47,373 bases of DNA, taken from NCBI GenBank assembly GCA_002711965.1, contig PASM01000016.1, positions 1 through 47,373 of the forward strand. Direction: 5' to 3'. A program made the position numbers and the translations under genes. Under the pieces are notes generated by a model. The model was not told the origin of the DNA. It did no database searches and saw nothing but the letters and a program-made list of their open reading frames with translations. Shown here piece by piece: positions 1 to 7,588 of the stretch (its first letter is position 1; every line of letters begins with the position of its first letter). Source of the stretch: Chloroflexota bacterium. Lineage in GTDB: Bacteria > Chloroflexota > Dehalococcoidia > UBA1151 > TMED-70.

Positions 1-153
1 CATCATCATCGTCTTCATGTTTTTCATCTCCGTGATCATGTCCTTTGTGGTCATCATCATCGTCTTCATGTTTTTCATCTCCGTGATCATGTCCTTTGTG
101 GTCATCATCATCGTCTTCATGTTTTTCATCTCCGTGATCATGCCCTTCGTGGT
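1..153 (-). repeat. Three tandem 51-bp in-frame repeats encoding His/Asp-rich units
   Basis: Units at 1-51 and 52-102 are identical. The unit at 103-153 differs by two substitutions, giving DHEG instead of DHKG. Each unit encodes 17 residues, DHKGHDHGDEKHEDDDD, with four His and nine acidic residues. The array continues off the left edge, so the copy number is unknown. Near-perfect nucleotide identity points to recent duplication or slippage that keeps frame. Confidence 0.95.
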
Positions 154-568
154 CATCATGTCCTTCTTCTGAGAATTCGATTGGATTTATACTTGCCCCT
201 ACCTCAATTAGTATATTTTCAGAACTTACTGAGTTTTCTAATAATTCCACTACACCTGTAGATTCATATTTTAATCCAACGTAAAAGACCAAATCTGCAT
301 CTGCAATTTTCTTTGCGTCTTGTGGAGATGCTTCAAAGCTATGTGGATCAGCCGAATAAGGCATCAAGATATTTAGATTAATATTATCTTTTCCTATTTG
401 TCTTACATATTCTGCAAGCATTGGTGTGGTTGCTAAAACATTAAGCTTTTCAACAGTTTCGTTTGAATCATTTGCTATAACTTCAACTGACGCTTCATCA
501 GTTGAGCTACAAGCAATAATAAACAACGAAACAAATATCATTGCTACTTTAAAAAATTTTGTGTGCAT
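1..568 (-). CDS. znuA: Zinc-type ABC transporter substrate-binding lipoprotein, partial (3' end beyond window)
   Basis: Reading from the ATG at 568 gives a lipoprotein signal (hydrophobic stretch ending LFIIAC, lipid-anchored Cys20) and then a ZnuA/TroA-family N-lobe. This carries TPMLAEYVRQIG, a PHSFEASPQDAKKIADADL segment whose His is the family's first metal ligand, and a VFYVG strand. From about residue 125 it enters an extreme His/Asp/Glu-rich stretch, the metal-binding loop typical of zinc binders, here built from 17-residue tandem repeats that reach the window edge. It should capture Zn2+ (or Mn2+) outside the membrane and hand it to an ABC permease that must lie further left. An AGGAG ribosome site precedes the start, and a Fur/Zur-like palindrome lies upstream at 622-640. 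The C-lobe is not visible, so exact metal specificity is open. Confidence 0.88.
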   Translation of the reverse strand, partial: MHTKFFKVAMIFVSLFIIACSSTDEASVEVIANDSNETVEKLNVLATTPMLAEYVRQIGKDNINLNILMPYSADPHSFEASPQDAKKIADADLVFYVGLKYESTGVVELLENSVSSENILIEVGASINPIEFSEEGHDDHEGHDHGDEKHEDDDDDHKGHDHGDEKHEDDDDDHKGHDHGDEKHEDDDD

Positions 569-621
569 TTTTACTTTCTCCTATAATTATTATCAAAATA
601 ATCTTAGTTTTTATAATTTAA

Positions 622-640
622 AATGATACATAATATCATT
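622..640 (-). promoter_or_regulatory. Candidate Fur/Zur-family operator upstream of the zinc-binding lipoprotein gene
   Basis: The sequence AATGATACATAATATCATT has perfect 7-bp arms around a 5-bp centre. Its core TGATA-N5-TATCA agrees with 12 of 14 defined positions of the classic 7-1-7 Fur-type box TGATAAT-N-ATTATCA. It lies 54 bp before the start codon, just downstream of a TATAAT-like -10 (660-665, minus strand). Zur control of zinc uptake genes is well known; assignment to this gene is by position and symmetry only. Confidence 0.45.
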
Positions 641-734
641 AATTGGATATGTTATATTAATTATACACCTAAATTATAAAAAATAAATAAAAATTTCTTA
701 AAGTTAAATGAGAACATGTATCAATTAGTATTTC

Positions 735-1472
735 TTATTTTACTATAGGCTTTTTTTTGGGCATTCCGTCTCTTCTTGGGTATTCTCTAGGTGATATTTT
801 CGTTTTTTCCCAAATTATAAAATTATCTTCTGGTAAAAATTTTGGAATTTTTATATTTTCGGTAATGTTTTTTGATACACCAAGCATTTTTGTAATGAAA
901 TTTGAATCTTCTATTTCCTTGATAGGGTATTCTCCTTTTGCTGTAATAACTACCCCTCCAATATTTAATAAAGGAATTGTAAGTTCAGCTAATGTTGGTA
1001 ATTTTGCTAAAGCTCTAGTTAGTATTAAATCAAATGTTTCTCTGTGTTTGGATTGTCCTAATATTTCCGCTCTTTGATTATAAACTTGTATTCCTTTAAG
1101 TTCTAATTTTTCAGATATATTATTTAAAAAATCACATTTTTTTTGTGAAGATTCAGCAAGAAAAAGATTCATATCAGGATAAAAAATTTTCATAGGTATT
1201 GAAGGAATTCCTGCTCCTGTACCTAAGTCCATAATTTTTAATTCTTTATTTCCGAAGAAATTCCGGTGAGAGTATTTAGTGTTTATAATATTTGCATATC
1301 GCATTGATCTAATAAATAGATTATCTCTTATTTCTTCCCAGGATTTTAATGCAGTTAAATTGAATTTTTTTGATGATTCAATAATTTCATTATAAAAAAT
1401 TAGAAGTTTATCAATTTTTTCTTCATCATAATCAATTGATAATTGATCTAATGCATTTCTTACTGTTTCCAT
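735..1472 (-). CDS. rsmG: 16S rRNA (guanine527-N7)-methyltransferase RsmG/GidB
   Basis: The 245 residues fit the RsmG family length. The SAM-binding motif I (MDLGTGAGIPSIPMKIFYPD) is at about 96-115. An acidic residue with the ESSQKK segment follows, and the C-terminal YPRRDGMPKKKPI tail is diagnostic of RsmG. The enzyme methylates N7 of G527 in 16S rRNA in the cytoplasm; its loss gives low-level streptomycin resistance in other bacteria. It is the first gene leftward from a divergent region shared with etfB and has no visible Shine-Dalgarno before ATG 1472. The ribosome-biogenesis role is independent of its neighbours. Confidence 0.95.
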   Translation of the reverse strand: METVRNALDQLSIDYDEEKIDKLLIFYNEIIESSKKFNLTALKSWEEIRDNLFIRSMRYANIINTKYSHRNFFGNKELKIMDLGTGAGIPSIPMKIFYPDMNLFLAESSQKKCDFLNNISEKLELKGIQVYNQRAEILGQSKHRETFDLILTRALAKLPTLAELTIPLLNIGGVVITAKGEYPIKEIEDSNFITKMLGVSKNITENIKIPKFLPEDNFIIWEKTKISPREYPRRDGMPKKKPIVK

Positions 1473-1531
1473 AAAAATATTCTAAAACCATAAATAAGAT
1501 AATTACATAACTATTGAGCCAAATAGAAGTT

Positions 1532-1537
1532 TATAAT
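1532..1537 (+). promoter_or_regulatory. Possible -10 element for the etfBA operon
   Basis: A TATAAT hexamer lies 41 bp before the etfB ATG in the 106-bp divergent gap with rsmG. No convincing -35 is seen at the right spacing, and in such AT-rich DNA the hexamer could be chance. No Shine-Dalgarno precedes etfB. Confidence 0.25.
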
Positions 1538-1578
1538 AATTTAAAAGGTAATAAATTGTTGATTAAGAAAAATAAATC

Positions 1579-2373
1579 ATGAAAATATGTGTATGCATAA
1601 AAGAAGTTCCTGATTCAGATGTTCCATCAAATAAACTTCAAATAGATAATGAAAATAAAAAAATATTACCTATAGAAAATGTTTCAAATATAGTCAATGG
1701 GTTTGATTTGAACGCTGTAGAACTTGCACTGAAATTTTCTGAAAACTTTGAGGATTCATCTATTACTATACTATCTGTTGGAAACAACTTAACAAGTGAT
1801 GTTATAAAAAAACCTTTAGCTATGGGAGCTGATGAATTAATTACTTGTGAAGACCCATCTATTGAAAAAATGGACATCAGCGGAATTGCAAAGGTGCTTA
1901 CTAGAATTATTAGTAAAACAGGCCCGTATGATATTATTTTCTGTGGCAGACATGCATCAGATTTTGATAATGCTAGTGTTCCTTTTGGAATTTCTGAAAT
2001 TCTTTCTATTCCTCTAATAAATATTGTAAAAGATATAAAAAAAATTGATAAAAAAATCATATTCGAAAAGGTTATTACGGATGGAATTCAGACTGTTGAA
2101 TGTGAAATGCCTTTGGTTGTTACTACTGGAAATCAGGTGGGAGACCCAAGGTATCCAACTTTAAAAGGAATTATGGAAGCTTCAAAAAAAGAAATAAATA
2201 AAATTTCATTAAATGATCTAGATTTGAGCCAAAAAGAAATCACCCCTAAAGTGAAAATTGAAGAAATATATTTTCCAGAAAATGAAAATAAAGTAGAAAT
2301 CATTGAAGGTGATAGTAATAAAGAAAAAGCTGTAAATCTGATAACCAAATTAAAGGAAGAAGGAGTTATCTAG
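1579..2373 (+). CDS. etfB: Electron transfer flavoprotein subunit beta
   Basis: The 264 residues begin MKICVCIKEVPDSD, as is typical of EtfB. An AMP/nucleotide-pocket segment (LAMGADELITCED) is near residue 76. The subunit signature TGNQVGDPRYPTLKGIMEA is at about 174-192. With EtfA it forms the soluble FAD/AMP heterodimer that takes electrons from acyl-CoA dehydrogenases and similar flavoenzymes and passes them to ETF:quinone oxidoreductase. The etfA start is 2 bases downstream, with its ribosome site (GGAAGAAGGAG) inside the end of this gene, so the two are coupled. The acyl-CoA dehydrogenase pair at 19155-21382 is a plausible donor but is not in the same operon. Confidence 0.96.
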   Translation: MKICVCIKEVPDSDVPSNKLQIDNENKKILPIENVSNIVNGFDLNAVELALKFSENFEDSSITILSVGNNLTSDVIKKPLAMGADELITCEDPSIEKMDISGIAKVLTRIISKTGPYDIIFCGRHASDFDNASVPFGISEILSIPLINIVKDIKKIDKKIIFEKVITDGIQTVECEMPLVVTTGNQVGDPRYPTLKGIMEASKKEINKISLNDLDLSQKEITPKVKIEEIYFPENENKVEIIEGDSNKEKAVNLITKLKEEGVI

Positions 2374-2375
2374 AG

Positions 2376-3332
2376 ATGAATATTTTAACCGTAATAATTA
2401 ACGAAAATAAAATGTTAGATGAAGCATCTTTAGAAATTTTTTCCTTTATTGATGATCTTGAACCTTCAAACAAAATAACAACCTTAGTTTTTGGAGGAGA
2501 AAAATCTATTATATCTAATCTTCCTAGTGATGAAATTTTTTATGTATCAATAGACAAATCTGAAGAATTAAATCCTAATAGTGTTCTTCAAACTATTGAT
2601 AAATTTACTAATGAAAAAAAATTTGATCTAATCATATTTCAAAAAGATGATATATCAAATTATGTGGCTCCATCATTATCATTTAGAAAAGATTTTTCTT
2701 ACTTGCCTGACGTAAAAAAGTTTGTTTCTAAAAGTGAAAGAGAAATAAAATTTGTTAGGCCTGTACATGGAGAGTCAGCAGAAGCAATTTATTCAGTAGA
2801 TACTGATTCTACTATTGTTATAAAAATAAGAAAAAGCTCTTTCGAAGCAAAATCTTTAGGGGATCATAGCAATTCAGTAAATGAAATTATTTTAGAAAAA
2901 TCATTAGATAGCACTTTTAAAATAATAGAAACAATAAAAGTTAAGCCTGAAGGTATTCAGCTAGATGAAGCAGACATAGTTATTTCTGGAGGACGAGGCA
3001 TAGGAAGCAAGGAAGGTTTTGATAATTTAAAAAAACTAGCTACTCTTCTTAATGGGGCAGTAGGAGCATCAAGAGCAGCAGTTGAATCTGAATGGATAGA
3101 AACAAGTCATTTAGTAGGATTAACAGGCAAATGGATAAGCCCTGCTCTATATTTTACATTTGGTATTTCAGGGGCCAGCCAGCATCTTGCAGGATGCATT
3201 AACTCAAAAAATATTGTTGCAGTAAATACAGATCCTGATGCATCAATTTTTAATCACTCAAAATTTGGAGTCGTTGCTGACTGTAATGATTTTATAAAAG
3301 AAGTGATTGAAGAAATAAAAAACATTCAATAA
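2376..3332 (+). CDS. etfA: Electron transfer flavoprotein subunit alpha
   Basis: The 318 residues have a divergent N-terminal domain and a strongly conserved C-terminal FAD domain. Visible motifs include SGGRGIGSKEGFDNLKKLA (about 203-221), VGASRAAVESEW, a VGLTGKWISPALYFTFGISG stretch and QHLAGC...IVAVNTDPDASIF, all FAD contacts in the ETF-alpha family. It partners with the adjacent EtfB in transferring electrons from flavin dehydrogenases to the quinone pool. It ends 5 bases before the next gene's TTG start, so the membrane peptidase behind it is probably co-transcribed. An EtfA/FixB distinction is not certain, but no fixCX neighbours are present. Confidence 0.96.
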   Translation: MNILTVIINENKMLDEASLEIFSFIDDLEPSNKITTLVFGGEKSIISNLPSDEIFYVSIDKSEELNPNSVLQTIDKFTNEKKFDLIIFQKDDISNYVAPSLSFRKDFSYLPDVKKFVSKSEREIKFVRPVHGESAEAIYSVDTDSTIVIKIRKSSFEAKSLGDHSNSVNEIILEKSLDSTFKIIETIKVKPEGIQLDEADIVISGGRGIGSKEGFDNLKKLATLLNGAVGASRAAVESEWIETSHLVGLTGKWISPALYFTFGISGASQHLAGCINSKNIVAVNTDPDASIFNHSKFGVVADCNDFIKEVIEEIKNIQ

Positions 3333-3337
3333 GTTTA

Positions 3338-4372
3338 TTGAAAAAATTCCTCAAAATTTCAACTTTCATAATATCAATATTTTTTCTTTTATTTATGAAA
3401 GATGCTGAGAGGATTTCTGAAATAGATAAAATAATTTCAGGACAAAAATTTAACCTTTTGACTTGGGAATTAAAGAAACTACCTAAAAAAACCATAGATA
3501 TTTTTGTATCATCAGAACTTACAGAATTAGAAGTAAAAGAAATATTACAAAAAGAAAATATTTCTAATAAAAATGAACTAGAATTATTTTTTCAAGAAGA
3601 AGTAACAGAATTGATAAAAGAAGAATTGGGTAAAGATTTCCTTTTTCCTCCTCTGGCTGTTTCTTTGGAAAAACCTCCAAAAGTGCTAATTGTCTCTCCT
3701 AGAGATAGGATTTCTCAAAAAATAGCAATTCTGATTAATAATGATATTTCTATGAAAGAAATCGAATTAATAGAAAACACAATAGATTCTCTTAATTTAT
3801 CGTCAATAATTTTAGATACTGGCGGATTTGCTGCCTATCCAAGCATAGTAAATATAAAGAAAGACTACAATTTTTTGATTTCTACAATTTCTCATGAATG
3901 GCTTCATCATTATTTATTTTTTTTCCCTCTTGGTCGATCATATTTTAAAGGAGGAGACATGATTTTTATCAATGAAACCTTAGCAGATTTATTCGCAATC
4001 CAAATCACGAATAATAAAAAAACAGAAGAATCTATTTCTGATAAATTTTTTAAACCTTTTATGAAGGAAACTAGAGAAAAAGTAGATAAACTTTTAATCA
4101 ATAATGAAGTTGAAATGGCAGAAAAATATATGAATCAAAGAGTGCTTGAATTAAATGAAAATGGATATAAAGTCAGAAAAATTAATCAAGCTTATTTTGC
4201 TTTTTATGGAAATTATGGAACATCTCCTTCTTCTACGCACAATTATCATAAAAAATTATCAGATTTATTAATAACTTACGATTCATTTGCTGAATTTTTG
4301 AATGAAATCAAAATGATAGATGATGTAAACAAATTCGAGAGTTTGATAAATTTAAGAACATTAAACAATTGA
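3338..4372 (+). CDS. Membrane-anchored HExxH zinc metallopeptidase, family not recognised
   Basis: The 344 residues start at TTG 3338, the only start that keeps the N-terminal hydrophobic anchor (residues 6-20, Lys-rich before it), 5 bases after etfA. The rest is predicted to lie outside the membrane. HEWLHH at 186-191 supplies two zinc-binding His and a catalytic Glu. NETLADLFA at 212-220 supplies a plausible third ligand (Glu213) in the ExxxD style of gluzincins. The N-terminal half is helical and charged and I recognise no domain in it. Substrate is unknown. Position between etfBA and the hflKC protease-regulator genes suggests envelope protein turnover, which is inference. An inactive or structural role is unlikely since all catalytic residues are intact. 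Confidence 0.7.
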   Translation: MKKFLKISTFIISIFFLLFMKDAERISEIDKIISGQKFNLLTWELKKLPKKTIDIFVSSELTELEVKEILQKENISNKNELELFFQEEVTELIKEELGKDFLFPPLAVSLEKPPKVLIVSPRDRISQKIAILINNDISMKEIELIENTIDSLNLSSIILDTGGFAAYPSIVNIKKDYNFLISTISHEWLHHYLFFFPLGRSYFKGGDMIFINETLADLFAIQITNNKKTEESISDKFFKPFMKETREKVDKLLINNEVEMAEKYMNQRVLELNENGYKVRKINQAYFAFYGNYGTSPSSTHNYHKKLSDLLITYDSFAEFLNEIKMIDDVNKFESLINLRTLNN

Positions 4373-4393
4373 TAAATGGGTTATAATTAAAGT

Positions 4394-5473
4394 ATGAATC
4401 TAATAAGAAAAACTTTTGGAATTGCAAAATCATACAGACCTCCATCAGGAGGAAGAAAAGATGAGTATGATATTTCCTTCCAAGAATTTATAGACAACTT
4501 AAAAAATAATTTACCTTTCTTAAATAAGTTTCCACAAGGAAATAAATCAATAATACTTATAGGTGTTATTGTGTTGGCAATAGTTTGGGCTGCTTCAGGA
4601 ATTTATACTGTAGGACCAGACCAGCAAGCATCTTTAAGAATGTTTGGTAAATTTCAAACTATTCAAACTAATGGTTTGCACTGGTGGTGGCCATCTCCTA
4701 TTGGGCAAAAAGATGTAGTTGTTACTACTGCAACTAGACAGTTAGAATTAGGATTTAGAAGTGAAGGAGAAGACGTTACACAAGCTGTTCCTTACGAATC
4801 TATAATGATTACTGGTGATGAAAATCTTGTTGATGTTCAAGCCGTAGTACAATATAAAATTTCAGATTTAAGAAATTATCTTTTTGCAGTAGATGACCCA
4901 GGAGAAAGAGATAGAAATGTTGATCCTGGAAGACCAGATGGAGTTACTCTGCGAGATATTACTGAAACAGCTCTAAGACAAGTAGTAGGAAAAAGAAACA
5001 TCGATGATGTTCTTACCACTCAAAAAGCAGAAGTTCAAGATGAAGTACTTTCAAAAATGAGACAACTAACCAGTTTATACAGTACTGGAATAGAAGTTAT
5101 CGCAGTTAGGCTTCAAAATGTAAACCCTCCTGTGCAAGTCCAAGATGCATTTGATGATGTTACTAGGGCTAGAGAAGAAAGAGATAGAATTATAAACCTT
5201 GCTGATGCATATAAGGAATCAGAAATTCCTAGAGCTAGAGGTGAGGCTGCTAAAATTACAGAATCTGCTGAAGCTTTCAAACAAGGGCGTATAGCAAGAG
5301 CTCAAGGTGAAGCTGAAGGGTTTAAAAAACTTTTAGAAGCTTATGAAAAATCTCCAGAAGTTACAAGGCAAAGGCTTTATTTGGAAATGGTCGAAAGAGT
5401 CTTCCCAAAATTTAACAAATATATTATTAATGAAGCAAAAATCCTGCCTCTTTTGGATATAGAGTCTAACTAA
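4394..5473 (+). CDS. hflK: HflK, SPFH/band-7 modulator of FtsH protease
   Basis: The 359 residues have a cytoplasmic Gly/Arg-rich N-terminus (YRPPSGGRKD), one membrane helix at about 52-72, then an SPFH domain starting YTVGPDQQASLRMFGKF. A long Ala/Glu/Arg-rich coiled-coil follows (RARGEAAKITESAEAFKQGRIARAQGEAEGF). HflK and HflC form a large cage around the membrane AAA+ protease FtsH and limit its access to membrane substrates. hflC follows 12 bases later, as usual. The gene is 21 bases downstream of the metallopeptidase and on the same strand. No ftsH lies in the window. Confidence 0.95.
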   Translation: MNLIRKTFGIAKSYRPPSGGRKDEYDISFQEFIDNLKNNLPFLNKFPQGNKSIILIGVIVLAIVWAASGIYTVGPDQQASLRMFGKFQTIQTNGLHWWWPSPIGQKDVVVTTATRQLELGFRSEGEDVTQAVPYESIMITGDENLVDVQAVVQYKISDLRNYLFAVDDPGERDRNVDPGRPDGVTLRDITETALRQVVGKRNIDDVLTTQKAEVQDEVLSKMRQLTSLYSTGIEVIAVRLQNVNPPVQVQDAFDDVTRAREERDRIINLADAYKESEIPRARGEAAKITESAEAFKQGRIARAQGEAEGFKKLLEAYEKSPEVTRQRLYLEMVERVFPKFNKYIINEAKILPLLDIESN

Positions 5474-5485
5474 TAAGGAAATTTT

Positions 5486-6523
5486 ATGAATAAAAAAGGA
5501 ACACCAATAATCATTCTTGCAGTAATAGCAATTTTTGTTATTCTTCAAGCCTTTTTTACAGTTGATGAAACAGAAGTGGCAATTGTCACTACTTTTGGTG
5601 AATTTAAGCAGTCACATACATCACCTGGTTTGAAAATGAAAACACCATTTGTTGATTCTGTTACAAAATTTGATAAAAGATTACAGAGAGTTGACGTACC
5701 TCCAGAGGCATTATTAACTAGTGATAAAAAACGTTTAACTGTTGATGCGTACGCTCGCTACAAAATTATAAACCCTTTGGTATTTTTCAAAAATTTGACT
5801 AATGAATCTACTGCTGATTCAAGAATTGCAAGTATAGTAGCTTCAAAAATTAGAGAAGAAATTGCGCAAGATACTCAAGAAGAAATTATTTCTGCTAAAA
5901 GAGAAAATGTTATGGCAAACATCACTACAATGTCTAATTTGTTTGAAATCTCATTACTAGAAGCTCAAGCGTTAGAAAATGGACTTCAAAATACTGACCT
6001 ATTTATGTACACAAAAGAATCGGGTCAAAATTACTTTACCTTAGCAGACAACAATGAGATAGCTTCAATATTAAGTAGCTCTCTTGATGAAAAAACAGAA
6101 ATAAAATACTATCTTCCTCTTCAGAATATTTGGGGAGTTGAAGTATTTGATGTAAGGATCAAGCGAGCAGATTTTCCTGATTCAGTAGAAAATTCAATTT
6201 TTGAAAGAATGGTAGCTGAAAGATTCAGAAAAGCCAGTGCATTTAGAGCTGAAGGTGAAGAGCAAGATAAAGAAATTAGAGCTGCTGTTGATAGGGAAGT
6301 AGAAATTACATTGGAAACTGCAAAAGGGCAATCGGCCATAACAAGAGGTGAAGGAGAAGCATTAGCCATTGACGCACTTGCTGATGCTCTTAAATCTGAT
6401 CCAGAGTTTTATGGGTTTGTTCGTTCATTGGAAGCTTATGAAAAATCATTAGCTAATGACACAACTGTGATTTTAGACCCTGAGAGCGAGTTATTTAAGT
6501 ATTTAGAGAAATATTCTAAATAG
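5486..6523 (+). CDS. hflC: HflC, SPFH/band-7 modulator of FtsH protease
   Basis: The 345 residues have an N-terminal membrane helix (about 7-24), then the SPFH domain with DETEVAIVTTFGEFKQ and VDVPPEALLTSDKKRLTVDAYARYKI. The C-terminal coiled-coil includes EGEEQDKEIRAAVDREVEI and ARGEGEALA-like segments. It is longer than many HflC proteins (about 290-330). The extra material appears to be a stretch near residues 150-205 (KESGQNYFTLADNNE region) inserted before the coiled-coil. It partners with the upstream HflK. It ends 4 bases before the convergent serine protease gene, leaving only a weak AT hairpin (6500-6522) between them. Confidence 0.94.
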   Translation: MNKKGTPIIILAVIAIFVILQAFFTVDETEVAIVTTFGEFKQSHTSPGLKMKTPFVDSVTKFDKRLQRVDVPPEALLTSDKKRLTVDAYARYKIINPLVFFKNLTNESTADSRIASIVASKIREEIAQDTQEEIISAKRENVMANITTMSNLFEISLLEAQALENGLQNTDLFMYTKESGQNYFTLADNNEIASILSSSLDEKTEIKYYLPLQNIWGVEVFDVRIKRADFPDSVENSIFERMVAERFRKASAFRAEGEEQDKEIRAAVDREVEITLETAKGQSAITRGEGEALAIDALADALKSDPEFYGFVRSLEAYEKSLANDTTVILDPESELFKYLEKYSK

Positions 6524-6527
6524 TTAT

Positions 6528-7586
6528 TTATCTGAAAGTAGTATTTTCTCCGTTTTTTAAATCATCCCACACTTCATCTATAGAAGCATAGTTAGTCCCC
6601 ATTTGCTGTCCTGTAGTTCTTTTACCAGATGTAGATTCAAGGAACCCATAGACAATTCCTATAGCATTACCTTCATTGTCAATAATAGGGCCTCCTGAAT
6701 CTCCAGGATCTGCAGCAGCATCAAAAACAATTATTGACACATTGGTACCTAATTTATCTCCATTGTAATATGAACTACCTTTTTCAAAATTTAAAGTAGT
6801 TGCAGCTATTTTGACATAAGTAATTATTCCAGAATGGCTTGATGGTACCCCTGCGTTTCCAGCTGAATAACCAATTGTAAATACCTCTTTTCCAATATCA
6901 TCTACGTCAACTGATTTTTTCTTAAATGGATCTATGCCATGGTCTACTTTTACAGCAGCTAAATCTCTTTTTCTATCGATTCCAAATACTTCTCCTTGAA
7001 TACTAGAAACTCCAGAAGACTTATTAGGATCTGGTATCAAGACCACAACATACTTATTTGTTCCTACAACATGCTCATTTGTTATTATCCATCCATCTTC
7101 TATAGCCCAGCCAGTGCCGGTACTGTTGCCAACCTCTATCATAACTACCTTATTTTTATTTTTTCTATAAATATCAAATGCTATATCTCCACTAGGAGTT
7201 ATGGAGTCTATAGGCTGCGGGGTAGCAGTGGGTTGAGGTGTGGCAGTAGGCTGAGGAGTAGGAATTGGAGCTAACTGTGGAACTATTTCAGGAATAAATT
7301 CTTCCACGATGAAACGATCTCTTTCTTTAGAAACCTCATAAACTTCATTTGCATAAGTTTTAGCTATATCTTTAACGAGTTCTTCTTGGAATGCAGTTTT
7401 TGTTGCAGTTGGTTGCGGGGTAGCAGTGGGTTGAGCTGTTGGAATAGGTTGAGGGGTTGGTGTCTTTAGCATGCTTATATTGTATTCAGCAATTTTTTGA
7501 GCCCTTGCATCTATCGTAGCTTCTATATTAATTTCTTCACCGCACGAAATTATAAATAATAATGTTAGTAAAATAATTCTTTTCAT
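6528..7586 (-). CDS. Lipoprotein trypsin-like serine protease (S1/HtrA type, no PDZ) with Pro/Thr linkers
   Basis: The 352 residues start with a lipoprotein signal (LFIISC, Cys15). Two Pro/Thr/Gln-rich linkers at about 42-64 and 107-126 flank a charged helical segment. The protease domain (about 140-345) keeps the full triad: His172 (TNEHVVG), Asp208 (RKRDLAAV) and Ser297 (DPGDSGGPI). No PDZ domain follows, unlike DegP/DegS. It should act outside the cytoplasm, tethered to the membrane through a flexible stalk, perhaps in protein quality control. It begins 2 bases after the stop of the beta-lactamase-fold gene, so it is the last gene of the long leftward block. No Shine-Dalgarno is seen. Confidence 0.85.
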   Translation of the reverse strand: MKRIILLTLLFIISCGEEINIEATIDARAQKIAEYNISMLKTPTPQPIPTAQPTATPQPTATKTAFQEELVKDIAKTYANEVYEVSKERDRFIVEEFIPEIVPQLAPIPTPQPTATPQPTATPQPIDSITPSGDIAFDIYRKNKNKVVMIEVGNSTGTGWAIEDGWIITNEHVVGTNKYVVVLIPDPNKSSGVSSIQGEVFGIDRKRDLAAVKVDHGIDPFKKKSVDVDDIGKEVFTIGYSAGNAGVPSSHSGIITYVKIAATTLNFEKGSSYYNGDKLGTNVSIIVFDAAADPGDSGGPIIDNEGNAIGIVYGFLESTSGKRTTGQQMGTNYASIDEVWDDLKNGENTTFR

Positions 7587-7588
7587 AT

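Noticed and set aside
1..153. CRISPR-like repeat array
   Set aside because: The units are contiguous without spacers and encode an in-frame His-rich protein segment.
426..626. 66-aa plus-strand frame at the 5' end of the zinc-binding lipoprotein gene
   Set aside because: It is antisense to a clear ZnuA-type reading frame with signal peptide and ribosome site, and has no motif of its own.
6500..6522. Terminator between hflC and the serine protease gene
   Set aside because: TATTTAGA/TCTAAATA form an 8-bp stem, but it is nearly all A-T, lies within hflC's last codons and has no T-run.
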